64,000 bases of DNA from Arcobacter venerupis. Its GTDB lineage: Bacteria; Campylobacterota; Campylobacteria; Campylobacterales; Arcobacteraceae. The position numbers were made by a program, and so were the translations under genes. Below are positions 43,436 through 52,575 of the stretch, piece by piece (within the stretch, counting starts at the first letter, position 1; each line of letters begins with the position of its first letter). The notes beneath the pieces were generated by a model. It was not told the DNA's origin and did not search any database. It worked only from the letters and a program-made list of their open reading frames with translations. The stretch is taken from the NCBI RefSeq assembly GCF_013201665.1, contig NZ_CP053840.1, positions 310,001 to 374,000 on the forward strand, given 5' to 3'.

Positions 43436-44254
43436 TTAAAGCCAAATATTATCAAGTAATCTAGTATTACCAAATTTGGCAACTACAAGAATAATTGTAT
43501 TTTTAGGTTCAATATTTTCTAATTCATTAAACTCCCTATCAACGATGGCTACATATTCAACATCTAAAGTTTTCATGATTTCATAAATTTTATTTTTTAC
43601 AGCTTGCACACTTCTTTCACCACTTGAAATAAGAGAACCTGCCATATATAAAGATTTTGAAATTAGTAAAGCATCTTTTCTTTGTGTAACATCTAAATAG
43701 ATATTTCTTGAACTCAAAGCTAATCCATCATCTTCTCTTATTATTTCACAAGGAATGATATTTATTGGTATAAATAGATTTTTTACCATTTGCATAATTA
43801 AAGTTAATTGTTGAGCATCTTTTTTCCCAAAATAAGCATTTGTTGGTTGAGTTAAATTAAACAGTTTTAAAACTACTTGTAAAACTCCATCAAAATGTCC
43901 TGGTCTTGTTTTACCTTCTAAAACATAACTTTTATTTGGAGCTTTAATTAATACTTCTTCTTTTGTGTACATAGTTGAAATTTCAGGCATAAAAACATAA
44001 TCAACTTTGCACATTTGACAGATTTTTTTATCAGCTTCGTCTTTTCTTGGATAAGCATCCAAATCTTCACCTGGCAAAAATTGAGTTGGATTTACAAATA
44101 TTGAAACAATAACTATATCATTTTCATTTCTTGCTTGTTTGATAAGTGAAATATGGCCATTATGTAAAGCACCCATTGTTGGAACAAATCCAACAGTTCC
44201 AGAAATATTTTTTCTAACTTCTTGTAACTCTTCAATTGTTTTTAAAACTTGCAA
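43436..44254 (-). CDS. panC: Pantothenate synthetase
   Basis: The 272-residue enzyme joins pantoate and beta-alanine. Motifs are FVPTMGALHNGHISLI near 22-37, FVNPTQFLPGEDLDAYPR near 54, FGKKDAQQLTLIMQM near 144 and DGLALSSRN near 180. Start is TTG at 44254 with AAGGA 6 bases ahead. panB and panD are not in the window. Confidence 0.95.
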   Translation of the reverse strand: MQVLKTIEELQEVRKNISGTVGFVPTMGALHNGHISLIKQARNENDIVIVSIFVNPTQFLPGEDLDAYPRKDEADKKICQMCKVDYVFMPEISTMYTKEEVLIKAPNKSYVLEGKTRPGHFDGVLQVVLKLFNLTQPTNAYFGKKDAQQLTLIMQMVKNLFIPINIIPCEIIREDDGLALSSRNIYLDVTQRKDALLISKSLYMAGSLISSGERSVQAVKNKIYEIMKTLDVEYVAIVDREFNELENIEPKNTIILVVAKFGNTRLLDNIWL

Positions 44255-44281
44255 TTCTTTTCCTTGTTAAAATTATCTAAT

Positions 44282-45241
44282 CTATTTTTCTTCGTAATTT
44301 GGATTTAGTTTTAATAAAACTAAATCTGCAATCATATTACCAATTAGTGTCAAAAAGGCACCAATTATCAAAATCCCCATGATTACTGGATAATCATGTG
44401 ATAAAGCACTTTGATAAAACAATAATCCCATTCCATCTATTGAAAAAATTGTTTCAAGAATTACTGAACCACCAATAATTCCAGGAAGTGAAAGACCAAG
44501 AAGTGTAATAACTGGCGGATATAAATTTGGCAAAATATAATATCTTAAAATCTGTTTTTGGCTTAAACCTCTGGCCTTTGCAAAAAAGATGTAATCAGAT
44601 TTTAAAATCTCAATAGTCAAAGATCTAATATATAAAATCAAACTTCCAATTCCACCAAAAACCATAATAAATATTGGTAAAACTAAATGCCAAGCATAAT
44701 CTAAATAGTAAGAAAAACTTCCATCATTAGGAACTCCATGAAGTCCAGCAATTGGTAAAATCTCAAAATTAATAGCAAATACTAAAACCAATAAAAGTGC
44801 TAAATAAAATGAAGGCATTGCAAAACTAAGAAGTGATAATTGTCCAGTAAATTTATCAAATAAAGAGTTTTTATTTAAAGCCGATTTTATTCCAAAATAA
44901 AGAGAAATGATGAATATTAAAACCATTGAAATAATATTGATTGTAAGTGTAATTGGAATTCTGCTTAATATTTCATCTTTAACCATTTCACCACTTGCAA
45001 ATGAAATCCCGAAATCAAGATGAATTATTGCACTTACCCATGAAAAAAATTGTACATATAAAGGTCTATCTAAACCATAAATCGCTTTTAATTGCTCGAT
45101 TGATTCAGGTGTGATATTTGGATTTAATTCCCCACTTGCAAAAAAAGAGTTTGGTGCAGCGTTTATTGCGATAAAAGATATAAGGCTAATAATAAAAAGC
45201 ATGGTTATAAGATAAAATATTTTTTTAAACAGTAATTTCAA
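44282..45241 (-). CDS. ABC transporter permease, DppB/OppB family
   Basis: The 319-residue inner-membrane permease has about six helices. The N-terminal pattern is TPESIEQLKAIYGLDRPLYVQF, and the EAA-like loop reads LKSDYIFFAKARGLSQKQIL near 210. Relatives import peptides or nickel together with a DppC-type permease, DppDF ATPases and a binding protein. None of these are adjacent here. Start as TTG at 45241; the AGGAAGG sequence is about 14 bases away, so a later ATG (near codon 15) cannot be excluded. Confidence 0.82.
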   Translation of the reverse strand: MKLLFKKIFYLITMLFIISLISFIAINAAPNSFFASGELNPNITPESIEQLKAIYGLDRPLYVQFFSWVSAIIHLDFGISFASGEMVKDEILSRIPITLTINIISMVLIFIISLYFGIKSALNKNSLFDKFTGQLSLLSFAMPSFYLALLLVLVFAINFEILPIAGLHGVPNDGSFSYYLDYAWHLVLPIFIMVFGGIGSLILYIRSLTIEILKSDYIFFAKARGLSQKQILRYYILPNLYPPVITLLGLSLPGIIGGSVILETIFSIDGMGLLFYQSALSHDYPVIMGILIIGAFLTLIGNMIADLVLLKLNPNYEEK

Positions 45242-45297
45242 ATTTTTTGAGCCTTCCTAATTTGTAAAGGGTATTTTAGCATTTTTTTATTAACTTA

Positions 45298-46185
45298 TTA
45301 TTTGTGTTTCTTTTTTAAGCTATTTATTAATCCTGAAAGAATTACAAAAAATAGTCCAAGAAAATAAATTGGCAGAATTGTCTCATTAAAAAATAAAATT
45401 AGAAAAAATGCCGATAGAATTGGAGTAATAAATATAAATGGTGCAACTTTAGATGCATCAAAAATTTGAAGGCCTTTTATCCAAAATAAATAAGATATTC
45501 CATTAATTAGTGCACCATTTATTAAAATGATAATCCAATCTTTTCCTGATGGAAGAATAAAACTAGAGTAAGTTTCAACGGTTATAGTTGAATAAATAAT
45601 TGCTGAGAAAAAATAAATCATTACAGCATTTGTTGGATTAATTGTAACTTTTTTACTTAGAACTGAAAATAATGCAAAGGCAATTGTTCCTGACATTACA
45701 ACTAATAAAACATCAATCTGTGAAAAATCTAAACTTGCGAAATCACCTTTAGTAATAACTAAACTCACCCCAAAAAATCCAAAGATAATTGAAAAAAGTT
45801 TTCTTTTTGTGAAATCTTCTTTTAAAATTATTAATGATAAAAAAACTATAAATATAGGCCACATATATTGAATTACCAATACTTCAAGTCCATTTGCATG
45901 TTTATAACCAAAATATAAAAATAAATAGAATATAAAATCTAAAAAACCTAATCCAAACAAAATTAAAAATATTTTTTTTGAATATGATAATACTTCTTTT
46001 AAATTTCTCTCAAAAAGTGAAACTATAAATATTGATAAAAAAGAGATAATTGATGAATAAAAAAGATATTGATAATGGTCTAATCCAGATTGTACAAATT
46101 TTGCAAAGCTTGGAATTAAAGCCCATAAAAGAATACATAGAACAATATAGATTATTCCTATGTTTGATTTGAGTAGTTTTTGCAT
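45298..46185 (-). CDS. EamA/DMT family transporter
   Basis: The 295-residue protein has ten predicted membrane helices in two EamA repeats (about 8-140 and 150-290). The second contains SKVAPFIFITPILSAFFLIL, the typical repeat end. Substrates of this family range from amino acids to metabolites and cannot be read off here. It has a short lysine-rich tail. It is transcribed alone, upstream of the orphan permease. Confidence 0.85.
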   Translation of the reverse strand: MQKLLKSNIGIIYIVLCILLWALIPSFAKFVQSGLDHYQYLFYSSIISFLSIFIVSLFERNLKEVLSYSKKIFLILFGLGFLDFIFYLFLYFGYKHANGLEVLVIQYMWPIFIVFLSLIILKEDFTKRKLFSIIFGFFGVSLVITKGDFASLDFSQIDVLLVVMSGTIAFALFSVLSKKVTINPTNAVMIYFFSAIIYSTITVETYSSFILPSGKDWIIILINGALINGISYLFWIKGLQIFDASKVAPFIFITPILSAFFLILFFNETILPIYFLGLFFVILSGLINSLKKKHK

Positions 46186-46309
46186 TAATAGTCTTTTATA
46201 ATATTTATGAGGATTGTACTAATAAGTGAATTAAATGCGGTTAAATTAAAAAAGTCGTATAATCTTGTTTACATAATAGTTAATTTCATTACACAAAAGA
46301 TAGGTTTAC

Positions 46310-46660
46310 ATGATAGGTATAGATATAACATCAATTGATAGAATAAAAAGAATGTATGAAAAGTTTGGAATAAAGGCTTATGAAAAGTTTTTAAATCCAA
46401 AAGAGATTGAGCTTATAAAAAAGCCTGAAACTGCTGCTGGATTTTGGGCAGCAAAAGAAGCAGCTTCAAAAGCTCTTGGTACTGGAATTGGTGCATCTTG
46501 CAGTTTTCATGATATTAAAATATCAAAAAGTGAGCTTGGAGCTCCATTGATAAAATATAGAAAAAAAGTAAGAAAGGCTTTTGGTATAAAAAATTCTCAT
46601 TTATCAATAACACACGATTCAGGTTTTGCGATAGCTGTTGTTGTAAATGTTTTGAAGTGA
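46310..46660 (+). CDS. acpS: Holo-[acyl-carrier-protein] synthase
   Basis: This 116-residue phosphopantetheinyl transferase has IGIDITSIDRIKR near 2-14 (Mg-binding Asp) and FWAAKEAASKALGTGIG near 43-59. The C-terminal region LSITHDSGFAIAVVV is also characteristic. It transfers phosphopantetheine from CoA to ACP. Convergent with ruvX, only six bases apart. Confidence 0.95.
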   Translation: MIGIDITSIDRIKRMYEKFGIKAYEKFLNPKEIELIKKPETAAGFWAAKEAASKALGTGIGASCSFHDIKISKSELGAPLIKYRKKVRKAFGIKNSHLSITHDSGFAIAVVVNVLK

Positions 46661-46666
46661 GTATAA

Positions 46667-47050
46667 TTAGTGCTTTCTAGCTAAAAATCTCTCTAATATA
46701 ATTTTAGCTGCAAGGGAATCAACTCTTCCATCTCTTTTATATTTAATATCACCTTTAATTAAATCTTCAGCTTCAATAGAACTCATGTTTTCTTCTTGAA
46801 ATTCGTAAGGAATATCAAGTTCAAGTAAAGCTACAAAATGTTTTATTCTTTTTTGCATATCTTCACTTGCACTTGGAAATCCAACAATTAGTTTTTCGAT
46901 TTCCCACTCTTTTAAAAAAATATTCACATCTCGTGCAGCTTGGTCTCTATTTTTTCTTAATATTGCACTTTGTGGAGTTACAATATTTGAAGTTAAACAA
47001 ATAGCAACTCCAATTCTTTTTAAACCAACATCAATTGAGGCTAATTTCAA
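46667..47050 (-). CDS. ruvX: Holliday junction resolvase-like protein RuvX (YqgF)
   Basis: The 127-residue RNase H-fold protein begins ASIDVGLKRIGVAIC with the catalytic Asp in strand 1. It also has IVGFPSASEDMQKRI and the late acidic DSLAAKIILERFL. Roles proposed for the family include junction resolution and 16S rRNA 5' processing. Its start overlaps the metF stop by 4 bases. Confidence 0.92.
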   Translation of the reverse strand: MKLASIDVGLKRIGVAICLTSNIVTPQSAILRKNRDQAARDVNIFLKEWEIEKLIVGFPSASEDMQKRIKHFVALLELDIPYEFQEENMSSIEAEDLIKGDIKYKRDGRVDSLAAKIILERFLARKH

Positions 47051-47958
47051 GAAATTATCTCATTTGCAACATCAAATCTATTTGCTGTCATAAGGTGGAT
47101 TTTTGGGTGAAGTTTATTTAAATCTCTAAATAAATCTTGACTTAATTGCATTCCAACTTTGTACTCTTCTTCTTCTGAAATATTATGTGCAGCTTCAAGA
47201 GCATCAATCCAAAATTGAGGAACATGAATTCCTGGAACTTGAGCTGATAAAAATAGGGCAGTTCGAAGTTTCGTAACAGGGAAAAGACCAAATATTAATT
47301 GAGCTTTTTTCTTATCTCCCTCAACTCCTTCTTTAGCTATGTTGAATGATTCTAAAAGTTTTTTTGCATTTTCTATATCAAATATTGGTTGAGATATTAT
47401 TCCCATTGCTCCATTTTGAATTTTTAAGTGCATTTTTTTCTCTAAACTTGAGAAGTTTTTTGCATAAGAGTTTGTAACTGAAAATGGAAAAATTTGTTTA
47501 GGTTCGATTTTAAAAGGATGACCTGACATATCCATTCCGTAGTTAAACGATTTTATGATTTTTAAAAGCATTAAAGAGTTTGCTTCAAAAACTCCTTTTG
47601 CATGGGGTTGATCACTCATTTTTGCAGGATCTCCTGTAAGTGCAAGTATAGCTCTTACATCAAAATCATTTGCACCCATTAAATCAGATTGAAGTGCAAT
47701 TTTATTTCTATCTCTCATTGTCATTGTGGCAATTACAGGTTTTTTAAACTCCATTTGAAGTTTAAGTGATGCAAAAAGTGCATTATATTTTAATTTTGCA
47801 AGAGGATTATCTGTGCACGAAAAACCATCAACTCTATCTTGTAATTTAAATTTTTTAATCCTTTCAATAATATTATGCATAGAAGGTTCATGTTGAGGTG
47901 TAGTTTCAAGTGTTAAGTATTTGTCTTCTTGAAGTTTTTGTATTAGTGTTTCAAACAT
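47047..47958 (-). CDS. metF: Methylenetetrahydrofolate reductase family protein
   Basis: The 303-residue TIM-barrel protein has the MTHFR pattern: an early ETTPQHEPSMHNI (catalytic Glu region), MTMRDRNKIALQSDL near 80, LALTGDPAKMSD near 105, and later GAMGIISQPIFDIENAKKLL. It reduces methylene-THF to methyl-THF for methionine synthesis. GDPAK replaces the common GDPP. It forms a two-gene unit with ruvX. Confidence 0.88.
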   Translation of the reverse strand: MFETLIQKLQEDKYLTLETTPQHEPSMHNIIERIKKFKLQDRVDGFSCTDNPLAKLKYNALFASLKLQMEFKKPVIATMTMRDRNKIALQSDLMGANDFDVRAILALTGDPAKMSDQPHAKGVFEANSLMLLKIIKSFNYGMDMSGHPFKIEPKQIFPFSVTNSYAKNFSSLEKKMHLKIQNGAMGIISQPIFDIENAKKLLESFNIAKEGVEGDKKKAQLIFGLFPVTKLRTALFLSAQVPGIHVPQFWIDALEAAHNISEEEEYKVGMQLSQDLFRDLNKLHPKIHLMTANRFDVANEIIS

Positions 47959-47991
47959 TGGATAAACAATCCTTTAGTATATTTAGTTTTA

Positions 47992-48003
47992 TTTGGCTAA
48001 AAT
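47992..48003 (+). promoter_or_regulatory. Promoter of serB
   Basis: TTTGGCTAAAAT, followed by TATACCC, ends 34 bases before the serB ATG. The 12-mer closely matches elements ahead of gatC, DUF350 and the DAHP synthase gene in this window. Confidence 0.5.
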
Positions 48004-48037
48004 TATACCCTTTAAAGAATAAAACTAGGGAAAATTA

Positions 48038-48661
48038 ATGAAATTAGCTGTTTTCGATTTTGATTCAACACTTATGGATGGGGAGACTATCGACTTTTTA
48101 GCAGAAGAGTTAGGTATAGGTGAACAAGTTACAAAGATTACTGAAGAAGCAATGAGTGGAAGATTAGATTTTTTTGAATCTTTGACTACAAGAGTTGCAC
48201 TTTTAAAAGGTATGGATTACCAAAGAGTTGTAGATATTTGCTCAAATCTTCCTTTAATGCCGGGTGCAATGGAGTTAGTTCCTGCACTTCAAAAAATGGG
48301 TTACAAAGTAGTTTGTTTTTCTGGTGGTTTTAGAATTGGCACAACTCCTGCAAGGGAAAAATTAGGTTTAGATGCTGATTTTTCAAATGTTTTACATGAA
48401 AAAGATGGGAAATTAACAGGTCTAATTGGTGGAGATATGATGTTTGGATATTCAAAAGGTGATATGCTTCAAAGAATTCAAGGTTTAATGGGAATTACAA
48501 GAGCTGAAACTTTAGTTTGTGGTGATGGAGCAAATGATTTATCTATGTTTGCCCACGCTGATACAAGAGTTGCATTTTGTGCAAGAGAAGTTCTTAAAAA
48601 AGAAGCAAATGTAGTTATTGATACAAAAGATTTAACAAAAATTTTAGATTATATTAAATAG
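48038..48661 (+). CDS. serB: Phosphoserine phosphatase
   Basis: The 207-residue HAD phosphatase has motif I AVFDFDSTLMDGETID near 4-19, motif II CFSGGFRIG near 88-96 and motif III/IV CGDGANDLSMFAHAD near 164-178. It makes serine from phosphoserine. It is short because it lacks the ACT domain of enterobacterial SerB. The divergent metF lies on the other side of the promoter. Confidence 0.94.
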   Translation: MKLAVFDFDSTLMDGETIDFLAEELGIGEQVTKITEEAMSGRLDFFESLTTRVALLKGMDYQRVVDICSNLPLMPGAMELVPALQKMGYKVVCFSGGFRIGTTPAREKLGLDADFSNVLHEKDGKLTGLIGGDMMFGYSKGDMLQRIQGLMGITRAETLVCGDGANDLSMFAHADTRVAFCAREVLKKEANVVIDTKDLTKILDYIK

Positions 48662-48678
48662 GCTTTATTCTTAAAGCC
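48661..48678 (+). terminator. Small hairpin at the serB stop
   Basis: GGCTTTA-TTCT-TAAAGCC begins on the last base of the serB stop codon. The tail CCTTTAGAG is not a T-run, so this may be a weak terminator or the first element of the structured leader that follows. Confidence 0.4.
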
Positions 48679-48689
48679 CTTTAGAGTTT

Positions 48690-48771
48690 GCTTCTTTAGA
48701 TGAAATTTATTTTCATCGCTGAAAGAAGTTAAAAATGAATAGGTCCCTTTAAAATGGGACATTTTAAAGGA
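48690..48771 (+). promoter_or_regulatory. Structured leader of transaldolase with ribosome-binding-site hairpin
   Basis: Two structures can be drawn. First, 48691-48728 has an outer stem CTTCTTT/AAAGAAG and an inner stem GATGAAA/TTTCATC, separated by an asymmetric internal loop (A opposite GCTG). Second, CCTTTAAAATG (48746-48756) pairs perfectly with CATTTTAAAGG (48760-48770) across GGA, burying the AAAGGA ribosome binding site. GTCCC (48743-48747) can instead pair with GGGAC (48756-48760), which would disrupt that hairpin and free the site. This is the arrangement of a translational switch. No known riboswitch class was recognised. Confidence 0.5.
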
Positions 48772-48777
48772 ATAATT

Positions 48778-49770
48778 ATGAGTTTAAAAGAAGATATTAA
48801 TTTCTCTTTATGGTGTGATTTTATTGAAAGAGATTTTTTAGAAACAAGATTTAAAGAGATTATCAAAAAAAATATTATTCAAGGTGCTACTTCAAATCCT
48901 GCGATTTTTGAATCATCAATTACAAATTCTCTAGCATACAAACAACAACTTGATATGCTTCAAGCAAATAATGAAAAAACTATTTATGAAGAGTTAGCTC
49001 TAACAGATATTAAAAGAGCAGCTTTTTTATTAAATGAATTACATAAAAATGATGCTGATGATGGTTTTATTTCTATTGAAGTTGACCCACTTTTATGTGA
49101 TGATGCAGCAGGAACTATAGAAGAGGGAGTTCGACTTTATTCTTCAATTAGTGCTGATAATGTTATGATAAAAGTTCCTGCAACACAAGCTGGATATATT
49201 GCAATGAGAGAGTTAACTTCAAAGGGAATAAATGTAAATGCAACTTTGATTTTTTCGCCTGAACAAGCAATAAAATGTACTCAAGCTTTAGATGAGGGAA
49301 TCAAAGATTCAAATAAAGATATTAGAGCAGTTGTTTCTATTTTTGTATCAAGATTTGATAGATTAACTGATAATGATTTTAAATTAAAAGGTTTACAAAC
49401 TTCAAAATTAGGAATCATAAACGCAACTAAATGTTACCATGAAATTAACAAATTTGGAAATCCAAATATTAGAACTCTTTTTGCAAGTACAGGAGTAAAA
49501 GGTGATGAATTAAGTCCTAGTTATTATGTTGATAACTTAATTTATCCAAACTCAATAAATACAGCACCACTTGCTACAATCGAAGATTGGGTTAAAGATG
49601 GTTCAAAAGTTGAAACTGCAATTATGAGTGAAACTGACTGTGATAAATATTTTGCAACTTTAAAATTAAAAGGAATAAATATGGAAAATATTTATTCAAA
49701 ACTTTTAACTGATGGTCTTGAATCTTTTAAAGTTTCATTTAGAGATTTACTTTCAAAATTAATTCACTAA
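48778..49770 (+). CDS. tal: Transaldolase
   Basis: The 330-residue pentose phosphate enzyme has QGATSNPAIFESSI near 40-53, the EVDPLLCDDAAGT block near 99-111, and the Schiff-base lysine in DNVMIKVPATQAG near 130. The ATG at 48778 with AAAGGA ahead is the start; an upstream ATG at 48754 lies inside the hairpin and is rejected. The leader before it is highly structured. Confidence 0.93.
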   Translation: MSLKEDINFSLWCDFIERDFLETRFKEIIKKNIIQGATSNPAIFESSITNSLAYKQQLDMLQANNEKTIYEELALTDIKRAAFLLNELHKNDADDGFISIEVDPLLCDDAAGTIEEGVRLYSSISADNVMIKVPATQAGYIAMRELTSKGINVNATLIFSPEQAIKCTQALDEGIKDSNKDIRAVVSIFVSRFDRLTDNDFKLKGLQTSKLGIINATKCYHEINKFGNPNIRTLFASTGVKGDELSPSYYVDNLIYPNSINTAPLATIEDWVKDGSKVETAIMSETDCDKYFATLKLKGINMENIYSKLLTDGLESFKVSFRDLLSKLIH

Positions 49771-49780
49771 CTATTAAAAA

Positions 49781-49824
49781 ATTATAATGTAGCTTAGAAA
49801 TTATCACTACATTATAGTTTTATC
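49781..49824 (+). terminator. Intrinsic terminator after transaldolase
   Basis: ATTATAATGTAG pairs with CTACATTATAG(T) (one G-T pair) across about 14 bases, followed by TTTTAT. Confidence 0.65.
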
Positions 49825-49876
49825 TCTTAATTAATTACAAATTGATAACTTTTTAGGACTCACTCCTTAAGAAATA

Positions 49877-49888
49877 TTTAGCTAAAAT
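49877..49888 (+). promoter_or_regulatory. Promoter of the DAHP synthase gene
   Basis: TTTAGCTAAAAT with TAAAAT as -10 ends 39 bases before the ATG at 49928. It is a one-base variant of the serB promoter element. Confidence 0.45.
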
Positions 49889-49927
49889 TTATCTTATTAA
49901 ATAAAATATATAAAAGGCAGATTAAAA

Positions 49928-51289
49928 ATGAACAATTGGAATCCTAGTAGCTGGAGAGATTTTCCTATAAAGCAACAACCTACTTATAATGATTTAGAAA
50001 AACTAAAAAAAGTAGAAAATGAATTAGCTTCTTATCCTCCTTTAATTTTTGCTGGTGAGGCCTTAAATTTAAGAAAACAATTAGCTGATGTTGTAAATGG
50101 AAAAGCATTTTTACTTCAAGGTGGAGATTGTGCTGAATCTTTTGCGTCATTTAACGCAACAAATATCAAAGATTTATTTAAAGTTATGATGCAAATGGCT
50201 GTAGTTTTAACATTTTCTGGTGGTTGTCCTGTTGTAAAAGTAGGACGAGTTGCTGGACAATTTGCAAAACCTAGATCTTCAGATTTTGAAGAAATAGATG
50301 GAATATCACTGCCATCATATAGAGGTGATATTATAAATGATATGGAATTTACTGAAAAAGCTAGAAATCCAAGAGCTAAAAAACTTTTAAAAGCATACAA
50401 TCAAAGTGCTGCAACAATGAATCTTTTAAGAGCATTTTCAAGGGGTGGAATGGCTGATTTGAATCAAGTTCATTTATGGAATTTAGATTTTGTTAAAGAT
50501 AATTATTTAGGTGCAAAATATGAAGAACTTGCAAATAAAATATCTGAAAGTTTAACATTTATGAAAGCTTGTGGAATTACAAGTGAAAATACTCCACAAC
50601 TAAATCAAACAACTCTATTTACTTCACATGAAGCGCTATTATTAAATTATGAACAAGCACTGACTAGACGTGATTCAATCACTGGTGATTGGTTTAACTG
50701 TGCTGCTCATATGTTATGGATTGGGGATAGAACAAGAGATTTAAGAGATGCTCATATTGAATATTTTAGAGGAATAAATAATCCAATTGGATGTAAAGTA
50801 GGACCAACTATGAAAGAGGATGAATTAATCCAATTAATTGATACTTTAAATCCAAATAATGAAGCTGGAAGATTAAATTTAATCGTTAGAATGGGAGCAA
50901 ATAAAGTAGGTGATTTCTTACCTAAATTATTAAAAAGAGTAAAAGCTGAGGGTAAAAATGTATTATGGTCAAGTGATCCAATGCATGGTAATACGATTAA
51001 AGCTGATAATGGATACAAAACAAGAGATTTTGAAGCGATTTTAAGTGAAGTAAAACAATTTTTCCAAATACATAGATCTGAGGGTACATATGCAGGTGGA
51101 ATTCACTTAGAAATGACAGGACAAAATGTAACAGAGTGTACAGGAAGTGCCTCTTCTGCTGTTACTCAAGAGAGTTTATCAAATAGATATCACACTCAAT
51201 GTGACCCAAGAATGAATGCTGACCAAGCTTTAGAATTATCATTTATGATAGCTGATACTTTAAAAGATGCAAGAAAAAATTTAGTATAA
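49928..51289 (+). CDS. 3-deoxy-7-phosphoheptulonate synthase, class II
   Basis: The 453-residue plant-like (class II) DAHP synthase begins [18 protein letters not shown]. Metal and substrate motifs include [11 protein letters not shown] near 60, [18 protein letters not shown] near 103, [18 protein letters not shown] near 260 and [17 protein letters not shown] near 392. It makes the first committed shikimate pathway intermediate. A strong terminator follows. Confidence 0.95.
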   Translation: MNNWNPSSWRDFPIKQQPTYNDLEKLKKVENELASYPPLIFAGEALNLRKQLADVVNGKAFLLQGGDCAESFASFNATNIKDLFKVMMQMAVVLTFSGGCPVVKVGRVAGQFAKPRSSDFEEIDGISLPSYRGDIINDMEFTEKARNPRAKKLLKAYNQSAATMNLLRAFSRGGMADLNQVHLWNLDFVKDNYLGAKYEELANKISESLTFMKACGITSENTPQLNQTTLFTSHEALLLNYEQALTRRDSITGDWFNCAAHMLWIGDRTRDLRDAHIEYFRGINNPIGCKVGPTMKEDELIQLIDTLNPNNEAGRLNLIVRMGANKVGDFLPKLLKRVKAEGKNVLWSSDPMHGNTIKADNGYKTRDFEAILSEVKQFFQIHRSEGTYAGGIHLEMTGQNVTECTGSASSAVTQESLSNRYHTQCDPRMNADQALELSFMIADTLKDARKNLV

Positions 51290-51308
51290 GCTAATTTTTT
51301 TAAGTATT

Positions 51309-51344
51309 AAAAAGGGGAGAGTTTTTGCTTTCTCCTTTTTTTTT
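51309..51344 (+). terminator. Strong intrinsic terminator
   Basis: AAAAAGGGGAGAG pairs continuously (two G-U) with CTTTCTCCTTTTT across TTTTTG, and the right arm runs into nine Ts. It is the clearest terminator of the window. Confidence 0.9.
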
Positions 51345-51365
51345 GAATTAAAACAAGGAAATAAA

Positions 51366-52211
51366 ATGAAAAATCTTATTTTTAAAATAGTTTTATTAAC
51401 TATTTTTTTATTTATTAATGTCTCTGCGAAAGACATTGGTGATATTACAAATTCACAATGGGCTACTTTGCACCTATATAAAGGTGAAAAGCAAAGAGCA
51501 GGACCTTTTGCTTTTGATGATACTTATGCAGAATTTGAATTTGGTGGAAGATATGAATGGCTGGATTTATATGGTTATATAGATTTTATAGATGCCTTAA
51601 ATAGCTCAACTAGTGATAAACATGGAGATAATAATTTCTTTGCAGATATAGAACCTAGAATTTCTCTTGATTATTTATTAGATAAAGATTTATCTTATGG
51701 TGCTTTAAAAGAGTTGTTTTTTGCTTTTGATATATATTATGCAGATCCTAGTCCTGGAAATGATAAGGGTTTAAAAATCCTTTGGATGGGACTAGGAAGT
51801 GATATAGATATTCCTTGGTTAGGTAAAAGTGGAGTAAATCTTTATACTAGATATATTGAAGAAAATTATGGTTCAAGTAATGAAAATAGTTTTGATGGAT
51901 ATGTGGCTCACATAAATTGGTTTAAACCTATTTACAATTTTAGTGAAAGTAAATTTATATCATTTCAAGGTTACTTAGATTATGAATTTGGAAGTGATAT
52001 TCCACAAATAGATTTTGAAAAAACATATAGAACGAGTGATTCTTTACAATCATATTTAGGTTTATGGTTACATGAGAAAAAATGGACAGTTGGATATGGT
52101 TTAAAAGCTTATAAAGATATGACACAATGGAAAGATGGTGAAATATTAAATGGCAAAAAAACTGATACTACAGGTTTCGCACACTATTTTAATGTGGGAT
52201 ATAAATTTTAG
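51366..52211 (+). CDS. OmpK/Tsx-like outer membrane channel protein
   Basis: The 281-residue protein has a signal peptide (IFKIVLLTIFLFINVSAK) and a beta-barrel pattern rich in alternating aromatic and charged residues. It ends HYFNVGYKF with terminal Phe. DTYAEFEFGGRYEWLDLYGYIDF (written here as its core) and the late KWTVGYGLKAYKDM fit the nucleoside-specific channel Tsx / OmpK family. The transported solute is unproven. AACAAGGAAAT precedes ATG. Single-gene unit between two terminators. Confidence 0.78.
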   Translation: MKNLIFKIVLLTIFLFINVSAKDIGDITNSQWATLHLYKGEKQRAGPFAFDDTYAEFEFGGRYEWLDLYGYIDFIDALNSSTSDKHGDNNFFADIEPRISLDYLLDKDLSYGALKELFFAFDIYYADPSPGNDKGLKILWMGLGSDIDIPWLGKSGVNLYTRYIEENYGSSNENSFDGYVAHINWFKPIYNFSESKFISFQGYLDYEFGSDIPQIDFEKTYRTSDSLQSYLGLWLHEKKWTVGYGLKAYKDMTQWKDGEILNGKKTDTTGFAHYFNVGYKF

Positions 52212-52230
52212 AGTAGAAAATTCTACTCTA
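52209..52230. terminator. Bidirectional terminator after the Tsx-like gene
   Basis: TAGAGTAGAA-AA-TTCTACTCTA overlaps the stop codon and ends directly at the stop of the convergent ArsC-family gene. Confidence 0.7.
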
Positions 52231-52572
52231 TTATAAAAAAGTATTCTTATAAACTTCTTCATCCCAAGCTACAAGAACTTTATCATCAAATTCAATAACT
52301 GGACGTTTAAAAAGTAATGGTTCTTTACAAAGCCATTCATATTTTCCATTATTATCAAGGTTTAACTCTTTTAAATTTAATGTTTTATATTTTGTTCCTT
52401 TATTATTAAAAAGCACATTTATATCAGCTTTTGTAGTCCAATCTTTGATTTTATCACTTGATGGATTCTCTTTTTTAAAATCAAAAAAATCAACTTCTAT
52501 ATTGTTGTCTTTGAAGAATTTAAGAGCGTTTCTTACACTTCCACAAGTTTTTATACCGTAAACTGTAATCAT
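52231..52572 (-). CDS. ArsC/Spx/YffB family protein
   Basis: The 113-residue thioredoxin-fold protein has ITVYGIKTCGSVRNALKF near 2-19 with a single N-terminal Cys (CGSV, not CxxC) and KRPVIEFDDKVLVAWDE near 88. This matches YffB/Spx-type rather than true arsenate reductases. It is far from the ars operon and next to gatC, 3 bases downstream of it. The activity is unknown. Confidence 0.82.
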   Translation of the reverse strand: MITVYGIKTCGSVRNALKFFKDNNIEVDFFDFKKENPSSDKIKDWTTKADINVLFNNKGTKYKTLNLKELNLDNNGKYEWLCKEPLLFKRPVIEFDDKVLVAWDEEVYKNTFL

Positions 52573-52575
52573 CTT

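Noticed and set aside
48754-48777. Upstream ATG start for transaldolase
   Set aside because: It lies within the loop/stem of the leader hairpin and lacks a ribosome binding site. The ATG at 48778 has AAAGGA and matches family length.
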